A stretch of DNA of 64,000 nt. Source: Euphorbia lathyris. Taxonomy: Eukaryota > Streptophyta > Magnoliopsida > Malpighiales > Euphorbiaceae. The DNA is taken from the NCBI RefSeq assembly GCF_963576675.1, contig NC_088913.1:27111001-27175000 (forward strand), read 5' to 3'. Position 1 is the first letter of the stretch; each line of letters begins with the position of its first letter. Below the pieces are notes generated by a model that searched no databases, was not told where the DNA came from, and saw nothing but the letters and a program-made list of their open reading frames with translations. Made by a program: the position numbers and the translations under genes. This document shows, in pieces, positions 42,281 through 53,310 of this stretch.

Positions 42281-42352
42281 GGTAAATTACACTCATGACC
42301 ACTGAACTTTACTCATTTAACATTGTCGTCATTAAACTTCAATTCTTAACGG
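42281..42352. repeat. Terminal fragment of the GGGTAAATTACAC TIR family
   Basis: GGGTAAATTACACTCATGACC followed by 'cactgaacttt', as at 836 and (inverted) 665. It is interrupted after ~70 bp by the sequence leading to the hAT fragment. Confidence 0.6.
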
Positions 42353-43144
42353 TATGGGGGAATCTAGCATGGGGGCACTAGGGGCAGTTGCCCCCACTAA
42401 CATTTGTATTTTTTTTAAACCGAGGTATTAATTTTGATGTTTTAGAGCTTTGCCCCCATTCATCAATTGGATTGGATTGGACCGAACTGGAGATTTATTA
42501 TCTTAAATTTATATTTTATATATGAAGTTTTATTTTTTCCTATTTACTGAAGTGTTGTATTTCCTATTTTTATTTAAGGTAGGTAGTATTTCCTATTCTT
42601 ATTACGGTATGTTAGAATTATTAGAGTGATTTAAGATATGTTATATTTCATATTTTTATTTAGGTAGGTTAGAATTATTAGGGCGATGATTTGTCAACTG
42701 TATTTTCCTTGTCCCGTTTCCTATTTAAGAAAATCAGCTTATACTAATTGATTATGCAATAGGTTAATGAAATCTTTCTCTTTTTTTCCATATTTTTCTC
42801 TCTATTTTCTTTGTTTCTTATTCTTTTTTCTTCCTATTCTAAAATTCTAGTTTGTGGGAATTTTAAAGACTAGATCTTGGAAATATTGTAAGCATGTTAG
42901 AAAGTTTTATGGTTGTGTTTTTTCATATGATTTTGTTGGGTAAATTGCATGAATTCATTCTAATGTGTTCAATTCTTCAAACACTCTTCTTTAATTAATT
43001 GTTGTAAGGAATTGTTAATGTGTTGCATAGAATTGTCTTTATTTACTCTGAGATTATTTGATTTGAAGCGATGAAAATGGCTATGGTCCATAAATTATAA
43101 TGATGTGTTTATACTGTTATACAGGATCATCCATAATTTCAGTT
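42353..43144. other. Leader-like sequence upstream of the hAT fragment
   Basis: It begins 'aatctagcatgggggcacta' and 'gcagttgcccccac', a style of sequence common at the 5' side of hAT elements with TTF-type transposases. The rest is AT-rich with a possible intron acceptor 'ttatacag' at ~43123. No ORF of note. Confidence 0.4.
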
Positions 43145-43462
43145 ATGAAAAGATACTTCGAGACAATAAAGCCAATCAATGTTGAACAAGCTATTGATAA
43201 AGATGTTAATGTAAGAAAAGAGACAAGTTCTTCAAAACAATCTAGGCTAGAAGTTGATTTGAATGATCTTTCTTCCGACCCCGGATTAAGAAAGTTAATT
43301 ACAGATTATCATCCAAATGAGCGAGATAAAGTTCGAAGAGCTTATCTACAAAAAGGTCCATGTCAACCTCATGAACATGATTTCCCACAAAGAAAAATAA
43401 GATCAATACCAAGACGATTTGTTCCCACTTGGTTTAAGGAGTATAGGACTTGGTTGAAATAG
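43145..43462 (+). pseudogene. N-terminal fragment of a hAT-family transposase (TTF/ZMYM1-like)
   Basis: 105 codons: MKRYFETIKP, a variable linker, then LEVDLNDLSSDPGLRKLITD, YHPNERDKVRRAYLQKGPCQ and FVPTWFKEYRTWLK. The Asp-Pro-Gly-Leu-Arg and R-x-Y-L-x-K-G-P-C-Q-P signatures are those of plant hAT 'TTF-type' transposases just before their zinc-finger region. The frame stops at 43460 where an AT-rich insertion with 'ggaatagttattcc'-like ends begins, so the zinc finger and catalytic domain are missing. Confidence 0.7.
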
Positions 43463-43582
43463 CTATTGCAAGGAATAGTTATTTCACAAGTGGTGGAATA
43501 CATATTCCTTAAACAAACCTAGCAATACCCATTTCTTAAGTTATATTTTATTACATTCTGAAAATATCTCTTATCTATCGAT

Positions 43583-44518
43583 CAAAACAACAAGAGAGAG
43601 AATAAAGAGAAAAATGCTAAACAAACGCGAAAAACAGAAAAAATATAAAAAGGGGGAAAACGTTAAAAGAGCAAAAAACGCTAAAAACAAAGAATATAAC
43701 AATAACATAGAATAGAAAGAAAACATGAAAAACGGAAAAAAGGAAAAAATAGAATACGGAAAAACGTAGAAAAATACAAAAATGGAAAAGACATGCAAAG
43801 CACAAAATGCGGCTGTACAACTTTTAACTTGTTTTACAATTTGGTATACAACCTTCAATAAAGTTTGCCACGTCAAAATACACATAATATAGGAAAAACA
43901 TATAAAACAACATATAAAACAAAGAATATCGGAAAAATGTTAGAATATAAGAAAACACAAAATACATGAAAAAATGAATAATATATGAAAACATGGAAAA
44001 CAAAGAATACGAAAAAAATGGAGAATACGAAAAAATCGAGAAAAATAGAGAAGACTAGAAAAATGCAGAATACGTAAACAACTTGAAAACGGGAAAAAAC
44101 GGAAAAATGCAAAATATAAGTGATTTGTTGCTTTGTCCATATATTCTCCGTTTTTCTTGTTTTTACTATTTTTTTTCGTTTCCATGTTTTTCTTATATTC
44201 TGCATTTTTCTCGTTTTTATACTTTTTTTTTGTTTTCCGCATTTTTCTTATGTTTTATGTTTTTTCGCATTTTTCCTTGTTTTCTATGTTCTCATTTTCT
44301 GCGTTTTTTTTGATTTTTTTACTATTTTTCTCGTACTATTTGTTTTTCTCATTTGTTGCATTTTCTCATATTCTACGTTTTTAGTTTTTTCTATGTTTTT
44401 TCCATTTTTCTTATTTTTCATTATTCTTTTAACATTTTTCCAGTTTTCTTTATTTCTTGCGTATTATTACTATCAACTATTTAAATATGTTTTTACATTT
44501 TCTACATTTTTCGCATGA
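43583..44518. repeat. Strand-asymmetric fold-back: A-rich half then T-rich half
   Basis: From 43583 to ~44115 the plus strand is built of degenerate GAAAAACG / GGAAAAATG-type words. From ~44118 to 44518 it is built of the complementary TTTTTC / CGTTTTT words. The two halves can pair imperfectly around ~44116, giving arms of about 400-500 bp. A small non-repetitive patch (43808-43890) interrupts the left half. Long open frames across it are a by-product of biased composition. Confidence 0.7.
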
Positions 44519-45765
44519 ACTTGATTAAAAGGACCTATTAGTCAACTTTACAAACTTGCTTATAATATATTGACCCTTTAAATTTGTTTAGAATGGTATA
44601 TATTTCAATTTATCTAAATTCAATCATATTTTACTATATGAATTTAAAGAGTTAATTAAGTAAATTAAGAAAAGTAAAAGAATACATTAAAGTTCATGGG
44701 CCATTTAACTCTTTAGGACAATTTCACAGGTTCGTAATGTATCAAGCGTTGAAAGAATAATTTCCAAATAGACAGCACACAAAAGAGAGGGTCAAAATTG
44801 GTAATATATGACCTAAATTAATCGGCAACGAACATACCCACTAGTAAAGTCAATTATCTTGGCATAAGACAAGTCAGTTTCATTGACTTCTATTCTATAT
44901 TCCAAATCCGTTGGGATTGTTTCTGTTAATAGGTTTGAGCATCTCAATCAAAACTAACAAATTTCATTCCTTATATGATAAAGACACACTTCTTTATTTC
45001 CATTTTATTATTTCCTCTACAAATTACAAGTCCTAACAATTGTACTTTGTACTAATTAAGGTTGATTTGAGTCTTTAAACATCTCAAGTCGTTTAAATAA
45101 GATTTCGAGTTTAAATCCTAATATGTGCAAGAAGGTTTAATTAGAAGAGGTTTCATCTAAAAGTTGTCTGACGAGCTTTGAACCGAGAAATATATCTCCA
45201 CACAATTCTATCCCACATCAACTTTCAAATTTGGTGAAATTTATAGGCTTCAAAGACTTCGACCACCAAGGTTCGAAACCTTTTTTCCTACTCCAAATCT
45301 TCAAAACTTGGTGATCAAGATTTGTTAATTAACAGTTAAATTTAGAATCTCCACCTTAACTATTAATTCTAGAGTCATCATCCTCTCCTCATGCCCCGTA
45401 GAGTCACAAACATCAATATTGTGTGGCAAGTTCTACTAAGTCGTTACATAACTCAAACTTAATAGATGAGACAAGTGTAGTGGACATGTCAATTAGATTT
45501 TCAAAAGTATAAATCTTCTTGACCAAAATTCACTCTCCATTCACAAGTTTCCAAATAAAATGATATTATATGTCAATATTCTTCATTCTTTCAAGAAACA
45601 TTTGATCTCTTGCTAAATATTTTGACTTATCAAAATAAGTGATTTTTAACTTAATTAACTAATTTAAGTGGTGAAAAAATAATCATTATCAAACACATTT
45701 AACTTAAATAAGTGCTTAACATTTTAATTTAAGTAATTAAGCGGTTTATCAAACAAGACCTCAGT
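44519..45765. other. AT-rich intergenic DNA
   Basis: No ORF above background and no recognisable element. Confidence 0.5.
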
Positions 45766-46135
45766 ATGCTTCCTAATTGGTACACTAGATATTGTTTTTA
45801 CTAGAAATTGAATGTAAGAATATTTTGAATTTGAATGATATTGGCTTAGTAAGCATCTGATATTGACAAATTTGCTTTATTAAGCATCTGATATTGACTA
45901 TGTTGGTTACAAATAATGAAACAATATTCTTCTTTTAAATCTTCGTCATATATATGTTAGTATGCTTCCTAATTTGTACGCTAGATATATATTTTTTTTT
46001 TGCTAGAAATTGAATGTAAGAATATTTTGAATTTGAATGATATAGAATATTTTGAATTTAAATGATATTGACTTTGTAAGCATCTGATATTGACTAATTT
46101 GCCTTATTAAGCATTTGATATTGACTATTAATTCT
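45766..46135. repeat. Tandem duplication, period about 190 bp
   Basis: The phrases 'agtatgcttcctaatt', 'gctagaaattgaatgtaaga' and 'taagcatctgatattgact' occur in the same order at 45766-45950 and 45956-46135. The second copy has a short internal re-duplication of 'gaatattttgaattt'. AT-rich, non-coding. Confidence 0.75.
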
Positions 46136-46412
46136 TTAAAACAAATAATTCTATTATTTTGATAATAAAAGAAAATCTGTTTATATAAATAAAATGTGTC
46201 TGGAATTTAACTTATTTATTTTCAACAGATAACAATGGAAATTATTTTTCGATACAACAACGACAACTCTACATATGGAGCAAGATTATCTTGGGCAAAG
46301 AGTGCCGGTCTTAGAGAGGTGGCTTGATGCTTATTGTTTACCGAGCATGAGGACGCTAACAGATAATAGTAAGTATATTACACATATAGTATTAATATAT
46401 TAAAATATGGAT

Positions 46413-46786
46413 CAATGCTTAATTTGCACTCTAACCTTTATTAGAGAAGTTCATTGCATTCCTAATCTTTCAAAACTGCCAATTAAGTCCCCAAAGTTTT
46501 TAACTTTATGTTATTTAAAAAAAATATGGAGCCCACATGAATGTTGAAATTAAAAAAAAAACTATTATATAAAAACTTCTTGGAACTCTTATCACATATA
46601 TAAAGATTAATTTTTTCTTCAAAGTTCATATAGACCCTAGAAATCATTGAATTAATATTAAGTGCTAATTGTTGGGAGCCAATTACCGATATTGAAAAAA
46701 AAAATTAAGGACTTAATTGAACGTTTTGAAAGATTAGGAATTTCATTGATTTCTATGGTAAAAAAATAAGGTGCAAATTAAACTTT
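46413..46786. mobile_element. ~375-bp MITE in the intron
   Basis: The left 'cttaatttgcactctaacct' and the right, reversed, 'gtttaatttgcaccttattt' are diverged TIRs of ~90 bp. Both contain 'ttcctaatctttcaaaac' and 'caattaagtcc'. Non-coding. No clear TSD. Confidence 0.65.
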
Positions 46787-47432
46787 AAGCTTTGAGTTTA
46801 TTAGATGGAAAATTTATTCATATAAATTAGTAAATTTATATATTAAATTTTATATTCATGTTGTTATTTATTATTAATACATATATTTATTTTGAGTAAA
46901 GGCGGGTTGACTAAGCCAATACAAACCAATGGCAAAGATCCGAGGCAAGCCAAGAACAATGAACCAAATATTATAAATCAATAAAAAAAGCAGAAAAATT
47001 CAGAGTTTACATGAGAGGAATAAATAACACAGAAAACCAACTACGAATCAACCTGGATTTATACAGAGTCAAGTTGAAATTTTATCTTTAGATGCGAGTC
47101 AATTCCGACTCGAGGTCGGCCTGACCCGATCAGTCAGACTAGGAATCGACCAAGTCTCCGAGATGGGTCTTGTTGATTCTGATTTTTCATGGCTTGTTGA
47201 AGGAAAAATCAGAATCAACCCGACACCTAAACGAGGTGGGTTTTCTTTAATTTAATTAAAAAAGTAAAACTTGAAAAGTAAAAAAGCCTTTTTATAAAAT
47301 TTGATATGGTTTAAATTTCTCGGTCCACTTTGTTGTATCATCTTATAAGACTTCGAATTTTTTTTAAACTCGCTAGTTATTATTTTATATTTACAAGCAT
47401 GGTTTTAGTTTCCAATTTGTTATAATTTCTTA

Positions 47433-47605
47433 CATTTAGGCATTGAAAATTAACGTGCTTCTTTTTTTAATATAATTTATAATTTATAAACTTAATTTTA
47501 AATTTTATATATACACATCGCATTGAAAATTAACGTGCTTCTTTTTTTAATATAATTTATAATTTATAATTTATAAACTTAATTTTAAATTTTATATATA
47601 CACAT
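47433..47605 (+). repeat. 85-bp tandem duplication in the left palindrome arm
   Basis: The block starting 'gcattgaaaattaacgtgct' and ending 'atatatacacat' occurs twice in a row (second copy from ~47520, with an extra 'aatttat'). The right arm has it once. Confidence 0.85.
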
Positions 47606-48288
47606 ATTTAATGTCATTCGATTCGACCAATATAAGCCACTTGGTTGAACAAAATGACGAATGATCAAACTATATATTGAGCCCTTACTACAAATTAGTT
47701 AGTCGTGATAATCTAAGTTAGTTAAAAAAAACGTTATTTGTGTTTGAAATGATATTTTGAAGAATTAAAATACAAAATTTGAAAGATTGAGTTTAAAAAA
47801 ATCAAAGGCTTAAATGTACCAAAACAAAACATGAAAGCTCCTAAAAAATAATTAAATGTATTTACTTTAGTTTTTTCTTGCTTTGTTTATAGTATGTTCA
47901 GCATATAGCTCAATAGCAGTTATAGAAGGATCTCTATGCCTACAATTGCGGAATTCAAATACCCCATTTCCTTGGGATGTTGCTCGATGGTTGTCGGTGG
48001 AACCAATTGAGTCACCTCTTATGCAAATTAATCCCCTTTTCAGGACAGTGAACGAGTAATAGAAATCGTTGAAAATGACATGTTACATTACCACTTGTTG
48101 CGTGTGGGGAGGTGTGTACGGCTTCCTATTGATGTACCTACTATAACAAATAGCATTTTTGGAGTAGGACCGGTTCTATCGGGCTACCAGATTCATGAAG
48201 ACGAACTGAGTTTTCAACGAAACCCACTGCACATATTGAATACCAGGAGAGTGCAGATACGACCCCTGGAAATTAATGGTCTTAGTTG

Positions 48289-48800
48289 CAGGGGTCGTAC
48301 CTGCACTCTCTTGGTATTCAATATGTGCAATGGGTTTCTTTGAGAACTCAGTTCGTCTTCATGAATCTGGTAGCCCGATAGAACCGGTCCTACTCCAAAA
48401 ATGCTATTTGTTATAGTAGGTACATCAATAGGAAGCCATACACACCTCCCCACACGCAACAAGCGGTAATTATGTAACATGTCATTTTCAACGATTTCTA
48501 TTACTCGTTCCATTGTTTTGAAAATGGGATTAATTTGCATAAAAGGTGACTCAATTGGTTCCACCGACAACCATCGAGCAACATCCTAAGGAAATGAGGT
48601 ATTTGACTTCCGCAATTGTAGGCGTAGAGATCCTTCTATAACTGCTGTTAAGCTATATGCTGAACACACTATAAACAAAGCAAGAAAAAACTAAAGTAAA
48701 TACATTTAATTATTTTTTGGGAGCTTTCATGTTTTGTTTTTGTACATTTAAGGCTTTGATTTTTTTAAACTCAATCTTTCAAATTTTGTATTTTAATTCT
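48289..48800 (-). pseudogene. Inverted copy of exon B of the unidentified gene, better preserved
   Basis: On the minus strand, upstream of the part starting SVEPIESPFMQINPIFK, the frame is open and carries on without the shift seen in the left arm: TMERVIEIVENDML, LLRVGRCVWLPIDVPTI, FGVGPVLSGYQIHED, continuing through the loop to 48214. It has ~118 open codons. Since this arm is the more intact one, it may be closer to the source gene. Family unknown. Confidence 0.5.
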
Positions 48801-49460
48801 TTAAAATATCATTTCAAACACAAATAACGTTTTTTTAACTAACTTAGATTATCACGACTAACTAATTTGTAGTAAGGGCTCAATATATAGTTTGATCATT
48901 CGTCATTTGGTTCAACCAAGTGGCTTATATTGGTCGAACCGAATGACATTAAATATGTGTATACAGTCCTCATCACATGCACTTTAATGAGCATGTAGAA
49001 TTTGCTTATATATAATTTAAAATTAAGTTTATAAATTATAAATTATATTAAAAAAAGAAGCACGTTAATTTTCAATGCCTAAATGTAAGGAATTATAACA
49101 AATTGGAAACTAAAACCATGCTTATAAATATAAAATAATAACTAGCGAGTTTTAAAAAAATTCAAAGTCTTATAAGATGATACAAAGTGGACTGAGAAAT
49201 TTAAACCATATCAAATTTTATAAAAAGGCTTTTTTACTTTTCAAGTTTTACTTTTTTAATTAAATTAAAGAAAACCTACCTCGTTTAGGTGTCGGGTTGA
49301 TTCTGATTTTTCCTTCAACAAGCCAGGAAAAATCAGAATCAACAAGACCCATCTCGGAGACTTGGTCGATTCCTAGTCTGACTGCTCGGGCCAGGCCGAC
49401 CTCGGGTCGGAATTGACTTGCATCTAAAGATAAAATTTCAGTTTGTGTCTGTATAAATCC

Positions 49461-49719
49461 ACTAAGAGCATCTCCAATAGAGGTTGCTCTAAAGGGTGCC
49501 AAAATTGACACATCATATTAAAATATGATATTTTATTAATTTAGTAATCCACATCACTTTTGGCAACTTTTATTTAAAAATGTTCCAATAGTAAAGCAAC
49601 TTTAAAAGTTGCCACAAATCATTACTTAATATATAATTTATTTAATTATAAATATTGTCAATCAATGGTGAAATTAGAGAGAAATTCATAAAAAAGGTGA
49701 ACCAATAGTGATATATTGG
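49461..49719. repeat. MITE-like stretch ('gagcatctccaatag')
   Basis: It starts 'taagagcatctccaatagag' and includes 'cacttttggcaactttt' and 'ccaatagtaaagcaac'. It resembles the reverse of 21540-21715. No gene. Confidence 0.45.
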
Positions 49720-51060
49720 GAAAAGATTCTTGATCAGAGCCTTCCCTGTGAGGCACCGTTGGGATCGGCTGGGGACACTCCGATGCCTAAGTTAGTAAAC
49801 TTCTTTAAGAGAATAAACTGTAATCACAAAGTAAGGTGGAGAATAATGTGTAAGTGTGTAAGCGTACCTTCAATGTCAGACTATGGGAGTATTTATATAG
49901 GTTTTGAGCACTAACCGTAATCCTACCTTAATGCCTTTTTAATAAGATGTAATGCTCTTTTAATGTTATCTTTTAACTTCCATACCTTTGATCTGGTTTC
50001 AAGATGTCATTAACGCTAGTTGCTGTTTTGTGAGTTACTTTCCATAATCTGTCATCCAGATTTTAATGGCGGATCCTCTCCTAAGGCGGATTGTTTTATC
50101 TTCCTGTTTAGGCGGATTCTCTTCGATTGGGCCCATTGTGTTGCATTTAGGTACCTTGTGGCGAATTGCAAAGAGACTTCTTCAAGACATGCTTCTGTCT
50201 TTTCTCCCCCCAAATCCTTCTTTCAGAGGAATGTTTCTTCTTTGGTCCTTCATGTTTTGTTGTGGATGTTATCAGAAGCCTCCCTCAAATAGTCTTTTAA
50301 GTTCTTTAGGACTTTTTAGCTCCCCTGCACACCGTCGGTATTTATTGCATCTGTCAGGCACCTCTTCGTCTTCCAATGGTATTTTGATATCTTGTGAAAA
50401 GATTCTTGATCTGAGTCTTCCCTGTGAGGCGTCGTTGGGATCGGCCGGGGACACTCCGATGCCTAAGTCAGTAAACTTCTTAAGAGAATAAACTGTAATC
50501 ACAAAGTAGGGTTGAGAATAATGTGTAAGTGTGTCCCTTCAATGTCAGACTATAGGAGTATTTATATAGGTTTGAGTGCTAACCGTAATCCTCCCTTAAT
50601 GCATTTTTAATGAAATGTAATGCTCTTTTAATGCATTCTTTAACTCTGTTCTTAACCCTCAAGTTGTTACTCCTTTCAAGGCATTATGAGTATTTGTTTA
50701 ATAATAGTGGGCTTCACCTTATATTGGCCCAATGCCTCTTCTGGGCGGATCTTCTTGTCTGGTGGGTCCTACGTCCTTCTATTTTATGGATCCAAGGATG
50801 ACCCACAAGGCAGCTCCATATCGGCCCAACTGTATATCGTATTTATTAAGGTGGCGGATCTTATCCTGTCTTTTCTCCTTCTTGGTCCTTCCTTTAGGGA
50901 ATATTCTCATCTTGGTCCTTCATATTTTACTGCGGTTGTTATCAGAAGCCCCCCCTAAATGGTCTTCAAAGCTCTTTAGGGCTTTTCAGCTTCTCCGCAT
51001 GCTGATAGTATTTATTGTGTCGGACAAGCGTCGTTTCCGCGCCAATGATATGTCTCGATC
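49720..51060. repeat. Tandem repeat of an LTR-like unit, period ~670-676 bp, about two copies
   Basis: 'aaaagattcttgatc' at 49721 recurs at 50397, followed in both by 'ggacactccgatgcctaag', 'ataaactgtaatcacaaagt', 'caatgtcagactat' and 'gagtatttatatagg'. The block starting 'ctgtcttttctcc' at 50195 recurs at 50865 with 'ttatcagaagcc'. The last copy breaks off near 51060. The 'gggagtatttatata' string could be a TATA region of an LTR read on the opposite strand. No coding capacity is seen. Confidence 0.75.
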
Positions 51061-51261
51061 ATCCTTTCTAGTTTTTACAGAAGAATCTCGTGATTATGGT
51101 CCACGTGGTGAGGTATAATGCTAGAGACTCCTTCATTTTTCTTTGTTGTCCTTCGAGTAGTTATTACTTTTAAGGTATCATTAATGTTCATTAATGATGG
51201 TGACCCTGCTGTATAACAATTATTTATCTTTACCATGGCGGATTATCTTACGGGACATACC

Positions 51262-51348
51262 TCAATTCAGTTCAGTTCAGTTCAATTCAATTCAGTTCAG
51301 TTCAATTCAATTCAGTTCAGTTCAGTTCAGCATTCAGTTTCAGTATTC
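51262..51348. repeat. TTCAG/TTCAA pentanucleotide microsatellite
   Basis: About seventeen contiguous units of TTCAG interspersed with TTCAA. Confidence 0.95.
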
Positions 51349-52089
51349 AGTAATTTATCATTATTTATTATAATTATAATTCTTTTTATATAATTTATTA
51401 TCATTATTATAATTATTATTTATCTATAATTTATTTTTATTATTATTTATTTATATTTTATCATTATCTATAAGTTAGATAAAAATGAAAAAATAAAAAA
51501 AATTAATTTTTTTCCTTAAAACAAATTGGAAAGTTATTTAATTTTACTCAAATTTTTTCTATATACATATATAGACATCGAATAGATAATAGTCAAACAA
51601 AATGATAGTTTATTAAAGTATATATCGTTTAATCAAAAAAATAAAATTAAAGTATGCATCCATATTTGAAAACTAGGAATTGCATCCATATTATGAATTA
51701 TTTCTTAAATTACCCAATTTATCAATGTTAGGGATAAAATTGTACAATTTTAGACGTTAGGGGTAAAAATGACTCGTGACCCAAAAGGTTAGGGGTATTT
51801 GCACCTTAACCCTTAATTATAATAAAAAGTTAAGAGTTCGTATTCATATGAAAATTTGTATTTAATTTCATTTATATGTAATTTGTATTTTTAATTTAAA
51901 TTAGACTCATTTTTATTTAATTTCATATGCTTTTATCAAGATATTTAATTTAGTTTTATTTTTAATAATATATTTATTTATTATTGATATTATTATTATT
52001 ATTAGAACCATTATTATTATTATTATTATAAGCTTATTAATGTCCAATATTATCATTAAAATTATTTTAAAGTCTAATATAATCATTAT
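51349..52089. other. AT-rich DNA with an inverted-terminal-like phrase
   Basis: Contains TTATTA runs (near 51960-52030) and, at 51750-51816, 'gttaggggtaaaaatgactc' and 'ggggtatttgcaccttaacc', which resemble the end of a TIR element on the opposite strand; the partner end was not found. No gene. Confidence 0.4.
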
Positions 52090-52292
52090 TGTTAATTTCG
52101 GTTAAGTTCGGTACCATTCAGTTAAGTTTAGTAGCATTCAGTTAATTCAGTTCAGTTCAGTTCAATTCAGTTCAGTTTAGTTCAATTCAGTATTCAATAG
52201 CATTCAGTTGAGTTTAATTCAGTTCAGTATTAGTAGCATTCAGTTCAGTTCAATTCAGTCCAGTTCAATTCAGTTCAATTCAGTTCAGTTTT
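52090..52292. repeat. Second TTCAG-type microsatellite
   Basis: Interrupted runs of TTCAG/TTCAA with 'gtagcattcagtt' and 'gtaccattcagtt' spacers, same orientation as 51262-51348. Confidence 0.9.
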
Positions 52293-52429
52293 TTTCAGCG
52301 ATAAAGAACAGAGCCTTAGCTGGAACAACTTGCAAGGAAATAAGGACATTCAGATTTTATTTACACATCGTTTACTGACTACTAATGGACTCCATAAGCG
52401 ATCTGTTTTTGCATCTTTTATTTGGAATT

Positions 52430-53310
52430 AAATCAAACGAAATTACGTTTTTGTTAAAGATAATGCGTAATTTCGCCGTCTATTGGTGATCATTTTGCAA
52501 TTCCCACTATTGACCATATTAGTCTTAAAGCTCTTAAATCTGAGTTTTTTGGTGTTAGGTGCTTTAAGTTATGGACTTGCCTTTGTTGTCGGATATTGCT
52601 GTTGTGTCCATCACGTTTATATCTCAGATTTGGATTTGGATTTGTGTAGTTGACGCCTTAGTTCAAATGGATGTTTCTCTATCAAGAGTGTCTTTAAATT
52701 CCATTCGTTATTCTGGGGCTCGGGTTAATTGGAGCACTTTTATTTGGAAGGAATACTTACCTCCTTCTCGCTCTTTAACATGCTGGAAGGAAATTCTTGG
52801 CAAGTTGCCAACAGATGATATGTTTCAACATCGGGGTTTTATTTTTTCTTGGTGCTGTTGTTTCTCTAATGTTGTAGTTGAGAATCATGAACATATTTTT
52901 ATTTAAATTCCCATTTACAGTTGCTATTTGGGAGCCATTAGTCGTGTTTTTGGGGTCTGATTCACTTTTTCTTCATTGATTGGTTTAATTCAACACGATG
53001 CATCTGTTTTGTTGAGCTCGAAGGTGTATGTTCTTTTTAATGGGTTTTTATTCAAGCAATTTGGCACATGAGAAATACTTTATCTTCAATGGAATTTATC
53101 CTCGAGTTTATTGTGGGTATTCCGAAAGCTCCTCCTTAGATTATCTTTGTGCGTTGGAAGCCCCCTCCAATTGGGTGGACTAAGGTAAACACATATGGTT
53201 CTGTGACATTAGCTGCTTTAATGCACACATGCTTCTCACTTTGGATTGGATGTGATTCAAGCTACATAGTGGATTTGTTTTGGAGTTGCTCTATGTCTGT
53301 TGTCATAAAC
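52430..53310 (+). pseudogene. L1-type LINE ORF2 remnant (zf-RVT and RNase H start), plus strand
   Basis: The zf-RVT domain reads NWSTFIWKEYLPPSRSLTCW, KEILGKLPTDDMFQHRGFIF, then ENHEHIF before a stop and IYSCYLGAI. RNase H begins VRWKPPPIGWTKVNTYGSVT and stops making sense after LWIGCDSSYIVDL. There are several frameshifts. Its 3' part may have been displaced by the LTR that follows. Confidence 0.7.

Larger units (their letters stand above)
46233..48268 (+). pseudogene. Two exons of an unidentified gene, second exon inside the palindrome
   Basis: Exon A (~46233-46368) encodes QDYLGQRVPVLERWLDAYCL and PSMRTLTDN, then a good donor GTAAGT at 46369. Exon B starts after 'gtttatag' at 47893 and encodes CSAYSSIAVIEGSLCLQLRN, TPFPWDVARWLSVEPIESP and MQINPLF. 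The frame is kept across the 1.5-kb intron (phase 1). A shift near 48048 brings stops in this copy, after which VIEIVENDMLHYHLLRVGRC and LPIDVPTITNSIFGVGPVL continue in another frame. The intron contains a MITE. I do not recognise the protein family. The start and any 3' exons are not found, so this is a partial gene or pseudogene. Confidence 0.5.
47055..49460. repeat. 2.4-kb near-perfect palindrome (arms 47055-48268 and 48289-49460, 20-bp loop)
   Basis: The left arm (GGATTTATACAG .. GTACGACCCCTG-like end) and the right arm are inverted copies over ~1.2 kb with few differences. These include an 85-bp tandem duplication only in the left arm and a ~40-bp foreign insert only in the right arm near 48965. 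The loop is 48269-48288. The arms contain intron sequence plus exon B of the unidentified gene. Outside 47055 and 49460 similarity stops abruptly. Confidence 0.92.

Noticed and set aside
43571..44242. Phe/Val-rich minus-strand frames
   Set aside because: Reverse of the A-rich arm; composition artefact.
44083..44518. Phe-rich frames that look like membrane proteins
   Set aside because: Produced by TTT/TTC runs of the T-rich fold-back arm.
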